A stretch of DNA of 64,000 nucleotides from an uncultured Eubacteriales bacterium (lineage in GTDB: Bacteria > Bacillota > Clostridia > Oscillospirales > CAG-382): assembly GCA_934479825.1 (NCBI GenBank), contig CAKSOW010000010.1, positions 12,959 through 76,958 of the forward strand, given 5' to 3'. This document shows, in pieces, positions 60,077 through 64,000 of the stretch. Under the pieces are notes generated by a model, which was given only the letters and a program-made list of their open reading frames with translations, ran no database searches and was not told the DNA's origin. Positions within the stretch are counted from its first letter, which is position 1; each line of letters begins with the position of its first letter. The translations under genes were made by a program, and so were the position numbers.

Positions 60077-60104
60077 GTCCATAAAAGATTCTGATAAAGC
60101 AGAT

Positions 60105-62897
60105 TTAACCGGCTTCATACTCGGTTGAGCACAGCTCCGTCATATTGCTGTCATACAGCGTCGCTTTAACGATACCGCTCGGCGTAAAGGATTTCGGCGT
60201 AATAATGCGGTATTCGCCCTCTCCGTTGCTGATAAGGCTCATTTTTCCCGTGCTGACTACTTCACCATTTTCGATGGCTTCATAAACGACTGTGTAGGTC
60301 GCCTCTTCAAGAACGGTAACATACACGCTGCCGTCTTTATACGTGATTCCGTATTCCAGTTTTTCCGGCGGCAGAAGCGGCTTCAAAACGCGTATTTCGC
60401 CGTATTCCGACACATACCGCACCCAGCCTTGCCGTGTGGTGGTTGACGGAACCTCCGCTTTTCTTGTCCAGACCGATGTATCCAAAGCATTCGGAAGAAC
60501 CACTTCCTCTTTGACTTCCGGATAGCCGTCAAGAACACGTTCCGCTATGCCTTCTTCGGTTTCGGTCGGCGCTTTGGTAATCACCCACGGATTCCACCAA
60601 TGCGCATACAAGGTCGCATCGTCGCCCTTGATTTCGTCAAGCGATTCCACCTTGACGCCGCCGTCCTTTTCAGTATACCAGCCGCCAAAGGTAAGGCCTT
60701 GACGCGAAAGCGTTTGGAACGGCTCATCGCCGATACGCCAATAGGCGTTGAGATAATAGCAGCCTGTCGTTTTGCCGCCGTCATAGTTCGGATCAAAGGT
60801 CACATGACGCTTTTCGGTGCTTGTGGGAAGTTCGACCTTTGCCTGCACGCCAAAGCCCCATGGCATCGAATATTCGGTGTCATAATACTGTCTTGACACT
60901 TCCACTATATTTCCGTTTTGCCGCAAGATGCAGAAAATAACGTTCGGAATATCCTTAATGCCCGTATAGGTATAATATTCATCGGCTTCGATATCGTACA
61001 AATACATGGGGTAGTGGCTGGTCACATAGTCGCTGAGGAAGAAGCAGATGAATCTTCCGTCCTCGGTACGGATGGCGGAGCTTGCCTTACCGGTGCTTGC
61101 GGACTCTAACGTGCCTTCCAACTCCGTTGTAAACTTCACCTTGTCCAAGTCCACGTAATAGAAACCGTTTTTGCTGTCTTCCCAGAACAGCGGCAAAGCG
61201 TTGAAGGCAAACAACCAACCCTTTTCATACCGCTTGTCGGAGCAATGTACTTTGTAATCGTAATGACGATCCAAAGCCGCGTCACTAACCAAGAAAAATG
61301 TGCGTCCGATTGTTCCGGCCATATCGGGAACCGGGTCATCCCACGTGACATCCACATGATATTTTACACCGTCAATGGTAACAACGCTCCATGCATGAAG
61401 TCCCATACCTCTGCCATTGTCAGCAAATCCGACGACCTGCTCCGCCTGAATGCCCACGCGGCTTAGTAAATCGTTATAGCCCTTGGTGTAGCCATCGCAG
61501 ACCGCAAAGCCATCGACGATCGAGCCATATTCGCTGTGGCTGTATTTTTTCTTATACGTTAAGTCATAGGTGCAGTGTTCCACCAACCAGTCATGAAGCC
61601 GCAGAGCCTTCGCTACATCAGACAGGCCTTCACCAAGGTTTTCGCCGAGCGCCTCGCGGAGTGCTTTCTGCACAGCGGCCTCGTAAACAGCCTTATCGTA
61701 GCTCTTCTTCTCATTTGAAGGAGCGCCTTTGCCCAAATCGACATTCGCCTGCGTTTCATCCGACGAATCGGTGTTGTCGTCTTGCTTTGTTTCCTCGTCC
61801 TTTTTCGTATCTTCGTCTTTTTTCGTTTCGTCTTTTTCGGTTTCATCTGTCGGATCGGTGGGTTTTGCCGGTTCGTCCGAATCCGAAGTATCTTCCGGAT
61901 CGTCCTTTTCGTCCTCGTCAGCCGGATCCGGCTGTACCGGTGTAACAGTCACGGCAGCGGCACGCTTCAAGAACGTTACAATCTGACCGCGCGTACAGGT
62001 CTCGTCCGGCGAAAACGTAGTAACGGAAGTACCGTTCGTCACGCCGTTTTTCACGGCCCATGCCACGGCCTGTGCATATTCCGCATCCGCCTTTACATCG
62101 GTAAACGTCGAGAGGACCTCGGTTTTCGGGCTGCCGGAATTTTCCCAGAGATAGACCACCGTTGAGGCTCTGGTGCAGGGTGTATCCGGCTCAAAATTGC
62201 GGCCTGTGACCATGGTATGATCCTTGGCCCACATGGCAGGTTCATAGTAATATTGGTTGGCACTTACGTCGTCAAAAATGATAAAGCCATCTCTTTTGGG
62301 ACTGCCTGCCGCACGCCACATAAAGGTAAGTATCTGCGCACGCGTACAGGTCTCGTCCGGCGAAAACGTCGTTGCCGACGTTCCCGTGGTGATCTGTTTT
62401 TCTACTGCCCAATCGACGGCTTCGGCAAAATAATCGCTCGCTTTCACATCGGTAAAGACAGGGCGCGTAGTCTGATCGTTCTTGGTATCTTTCGTCCCGG
62501 CGGCCGCACGTTTAAAGGTATAGGTAACAATGACATTTTTACCGTTCGCCGTGACATTCTTTGTTTTGTGTCCATTGACCTTGACAGACATTTTGTCCAT
62601 TTTGGCCGTAAACTTCTTGTCAAGGCCCGATTTGATGCCAATTTCAGCTGTTACGGTATAATCGCAGTTATCTTTGAAAACCGCATCCGCCGGCGACCAT
62701 GTCACACTTAACACTTCGGTGCTTGCCTTCTCCGGCAAAGTGGCCGTTTGAGCCGGGACTTCACCGGCTTTCGGTTCGGCAACAGTCAGATTGATAATGG
62801 AAATGATTCCGGCTGCAAAAGCGGAAACCGATAACAGAACTGTAAGCAACACCATAAACAGTATGCCGTTCAAGCGTTTCATACATGTGTTTTTCAC
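60105..62897 (-). CDS. Secreted SLH-domain protein with a transglutaminase-like peptidase domain
   Basis: The protein has 930 residues. The GTG start at 62897 has a strong AGGAGG 9 nt upstream. A signal peptide spans about 1-29 (LFMVLLTVLLSVSAFAAG). Three SLH units lie at about 145-325 (VFTDVKASDYFAEAVDWAVE, FDDVSANQYYYEPAMWAKD and STFTDVKADAEYAQAVAWAV). An Asp/Glu/Lys/Thr-rich spacer follows (about 330-395). The transglutaminase-like domain (about 420-590) has Cys in GFAVCDGYTKGYN, His in GLHAWSVV and Asp in HVDVTWDD. A Flg_new-like repeat (LTFGGWYTEKDGGVK) and C-terminal beta-domains follow. It is probably a wall-bound peptidase or cross-linking enzyme. radC ends 32 bp upstream in the same direction. 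Confidence 0.9.
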   Translation of the reverse strand: MKNTCMKRLNGILFMVLLTVLLSVSAFAAGIISIINLTVAEPKAGEVPAQTATLPEKASTEVLSVTWSPADAVFKDNCDYTVTAEIGIKSGLDKKFTAKMDKMSVKVNGHKTKNVTANGKNVIVTYTFKRAAAGTKDTKNDQTTRPVFTDVKASDYFAEAVDWAVEKQITTGTSATTFSPDETCTRAQILTFMWRAAGSPKRDGFIIFDDVSANQYYYEPAMWAKDHTMVTGRNFEPDTPCTRASTVVYLWENSGSPKTEVLSTFTDVKADAEYAQAVAWAVKNGVTNGTSVTTFSPDETCTRGQIVTFLKRAAAVTVTPVQPDPADEDEKDDPEDTSDSDEPAKPTDPTDETEKDETKKDEDTKKDEETKQDDNTDSSDETQANVDLGKGAPSNEKKSYDKAVYEAAVQKALREALGENLGEGLSDVAKALRLHDWLVEHCTYDLTYKKKYSHSEYGSIVDGFAVCDGYTKGYNDLLSRVGIQAEQVVGFADNGRGMGLHAWSVVTIDGVKYHVDVTWDDPVPDMAGTIGRTFFLVSDAALDRHYDYKVHCSDKRYEKGWLFAFNALPLFWEDSKNGFYYVDLDKVKFTTELEGTLESASTGKASSAIRTEDGRFICFFLSDYVTSHYPMYLYDIEADEYYTYTGIKDIPNVIFCILRQNGNIVEVSRQYYDTEYSMPWGFGVQAKVELPTSTEKRHVTFDPNYDGGKTTGCYYLNAYWRIGDEPFQTLSRQGLTFGGWYTEKDGGVKVESLDEIKGDDATLYAHWWNPWVITKAPTETEEGIAERVLDGYPEVKEEVVLPNALDTSVWTRKAEVPSTTTRQGWVRYVSEYGEIRVLKPLLPPEKLEYGITYKDGSVYVTVLEEATYTVVYEAIENGEVVSTGKMSLISNGEGEYRIITPKSFTPSGIVKATLYDSNMTELCSTEYEAG

Positions 62898-62929
62898 ACA
62901 AATTCCTCCTCTATATATATAGTTTTTCT

Positions 62930-63730
62930 TTACAGATGACGTTCAAATATATCCGGTACATCCAGCTTATCCCGGGTTCCGATTTCAAAGCAATTATGCT
63001 TGACACCAATATAGTTCCCATCAGCAATGATATAATGATCGATCAGGCGGATATCAAGCGAACCGAGCAATTCCCCGACTTCCAAAGTTACGCTTTTATC
63101 TTCATACGACGCCGCAAGCGTTCCGCTCGGGTGATTATGCGCCAATGCGGCATAGACAGCAGACGATGACACGGCGCTTGCCACGATCTTTTTCGTCTTG
63201 ACCGGCGCCAATTCCTGTGTGCCCTCCGATATGACGACACTGCGGTCGATCCGGCCTTTTTTATCAAACAGAATGAGCATCAGCCGTTCGGTCTCGACAC
63301 CGGTATAAAGCTTGACAAGATATTCCCCGATCTGTTCAAAGGAATGGAATGTTTCGTTCGGGTCACAGGCTGTGTTGATCCGGCGATGACATTCAAAAAC
63401 AGTTTTAATTAAAACTGCGGCGTTCTCGCCGATTCCGCCGACCTGCGTCAGTTCGGCGACAGAAGCGGAAAACAGCTTATCCAATGAGCCGAAGCGCGCC
63501 AAGAGTTCATGGGCGACCGGGTTTGTATCACGCCGCGGAATAGCATAATACAACAGCAGTTCCAAGAGCTCATGGTCTTGCAGGTTTTCCGCGCCGGCGC
63601 TCAAAAAACGCTCTCTCATACGGGAGCGGTGCAAGGCATGCGGATGGGTACTGTTTGTTTTGGCGGAATTATCACGGGTAACGGGCATTTGTCCGGTATT
63701 CTGATTTGACTTCATAGCAATCTTCTTCAT
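62930..63730 (-). CDS. radC: RadC-family JAMM-domain protein
   Basis: The protein has 266 residues. A longer ORF to 63823 is rejected because the promoter at 63770-63798 lies inside it. The N-terminal helix-hairpin-helix part (HELLELLLYYAIPRRDTNPV) is followed by the RadC JAMM metal motif in HNHPSGTLAASYEDKSVTLE. RadC proteins were named for DNA repair, but the role is not proven; JAMM domains are metal-dependent isopeptidase-like folds. The downstream gene is the SLH-transglutaminase gene, 32 bp away. Two ATGs are possible (63730 and 63715); the first is preferred by its distance to the promoter. Confidence 0.92.
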   Translation of the reverse strand: MKKIAMKSNQNTGQMPVTRDNSAKTNSTHPHALHRSRMRERFLSAGAENLQDHELLELLLYYAIPRRDTNPVAHELLARFGSLDKLFSASVAELTQVGGIGENAAVLIKTVFECHRRINTACDPNETFHSFEQIGEYLVKLYTGVETERLMLILFDKKGRIDRSVVISEGTQELAPVKTKKIVASAVSSSAVYAALAHNHPSGTLAASYEDKSVTLEVGELLGSLDIRLIDHYIIADGNYIGVKHNCFEIGTRDKLDVPDIFERHL

Positions 63731-63769
63731 ATTTCGATATGTTAAAATGAAATAACGGTGAACAAAAGT

Positions 63770-63798
63770 ATGATAGCACGATTTTCCCCAAATGTCAA
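63770..63798 (-). promoter_or_regulatory. Sigma-A promoter of radC
   Basis: On the minus strand there is a perfect -35 TTGACA (63793-63798) and a -10 TATCAT (63770-63775) with a 17-bp spacer, giving a leader of about 33 nt. Confidence 0.85.
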
Positions 63799-63806
63799 GT
63801 GGCGGA

Positions 63807-63837
63807 AAAATGTACACGGGCAATCCGTGTACATTTT
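63807..63837. terminator. Hairpin with A/T runs between radC and repeat C
   Basis: The perfect 13-bp stem AAAATGTACACGG/CCGTGTACATTTT has a 5-nt loop and T-runs in both directions. It may stop transcripts coming from the right edge or insulate the radC promoter. Confidence 0.7.
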
Positions 63838-63875
63838 TTGCAAAAGGCCTGGAAAAAGGCTCTTGGGAGAGCTTG

Positions 63876-64000
63876 ACTTTTCCCGAAAAGCAATAAAAGA
63901 GACGGTTTTGGTGTTACTTTTCACCTCTGCGAAAAGTAAGCAAAAGAGGACGTTTTCATGTTACTTTTTGCGGCGTGCAAAAAGTAACCAAAAACACGCC
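63876..64000 (+). repeat. Repeat element C: start of a third copy, cut by the window edge
   Basis: Three successive hairpin units with CTTTTC/GAAAAG-type arms, each followed by a CAAAAG or similar tail and a GACGTTTT-type link, end with GTTACTTTTTGC/GCAAAAAGTAAC and CAAAAACACGCC. The last 40 bp match 19886-19925 of element B almost base for base. The rest of the element lies beyond the window. Confidence 0.78.

Noticed and set aside
61613..61846. Lys/Arg-rich minus-strand frame and Ser-rich plus-strand frames around 61700-61950
   Set aside because: They are other-frame readings of the Asp/Glu/Lys/Thr-rich spacer of the SLH-transglutaminase gene.
63731..63823. N-terminal extension of RadC starting at 63823
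   Set aside because: A good sigma-A promoter (63770-63798) lies inside the extension, so transcription starts downstream of that ATG.

Overview
The window looks like a chromosomal segment of an endospore-forming, low-GC Gram-positive (Firmicutes) anaerobe of the Clostridia, most likely an Oscillospiraceae/Ruminococcaceae-type gut bacterium. The evidence is a PolC-type replicative polymerase, an alpha/beta small acid-soluble spore protein, TagO-type envelope synthesis, S-layer-homology (SLH) proteins, an ANTAR regulator next to glutamine synthetase, strong AAAGGA-type ribosome binding sites and near-consensus sigma-A promoters that mostly have 17-bp spacers. No species can be named from the sequence alone. 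I see no CRISPR array, rRNA, tRNA, transposase or phage module.

Layout. 1-1452 (minus) is the N-terminal two thirds of a UvrD/PcrA helicase, divergent from a PfkB sugar kinase (1605-2540). A non-coding repeat element (A, 2629-3525) fills the gap before a convergent GH4 glycosidase (3567-4889). 5291-9774 holds a 35-residue peptide gene, a secreted subtilase, a short glutamine synthetase with an ANTAR regulator, and a Nudix hydrolase. 9861-13429 holds an HExxH protein with an apparent N-terminal frameshift and a large GH99/WbsX-like protein. 13674-19742 has RlmA, an SLH/YcdB-like exported protein, an HtrA protease and an aldose epimerase. A second, inverted copy of the repeat (B, 19842-20635) precedes murI. 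20883-32519 is a plus-strand run: murI, DUF1934, ctpA-like, gyrA, PPTase, beta-helix protein, rRNA methyltransferase, mltG and a U32 protein. 32637-43397 is a housekeeping run: rseP, methyltransferase, ispG, polC, a CARF/DUF1887 (Card1-like) gene, rluA-like and serS.

From 44044 to 49981 a minus-strand operon links a phosphoesterase, a membrane protein, thiI, cinA, a methyltransferase and a diguanylate cyclase. Three small plus-strand genes of unknown function follow (50152-51275). A minus-strand group then runs aminotransferase, trpS, tagO and a membrane-anchored protein. The right end carries cell-surface and spore genes: a 1144-residue secreted InlB-repeat protein, an SASP gene, an SLH-transglutaminase protein and radC. 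The window ends inside a third copy of the repeat (C).

Most interesting: (1) the repeat family A/B/C, about 0.8-0.9 kb, non-coding, internally symmetric, with four stem modules whose helices are kept by compensatory base changes; (2) a stand-alone Card1-like CARF-nuclease gene with no CRISPR locus in view, embedded in the polC-rluA gene string; (3) several smaller oddities, including a Glu in place of the catalytic Asp in the PfkB kinase, a perfect 20-bp palindrome between divergent promoters, and a perfect 12-bp inverted repeat flanking the promoter region of the secreted InlB-repeat protein.
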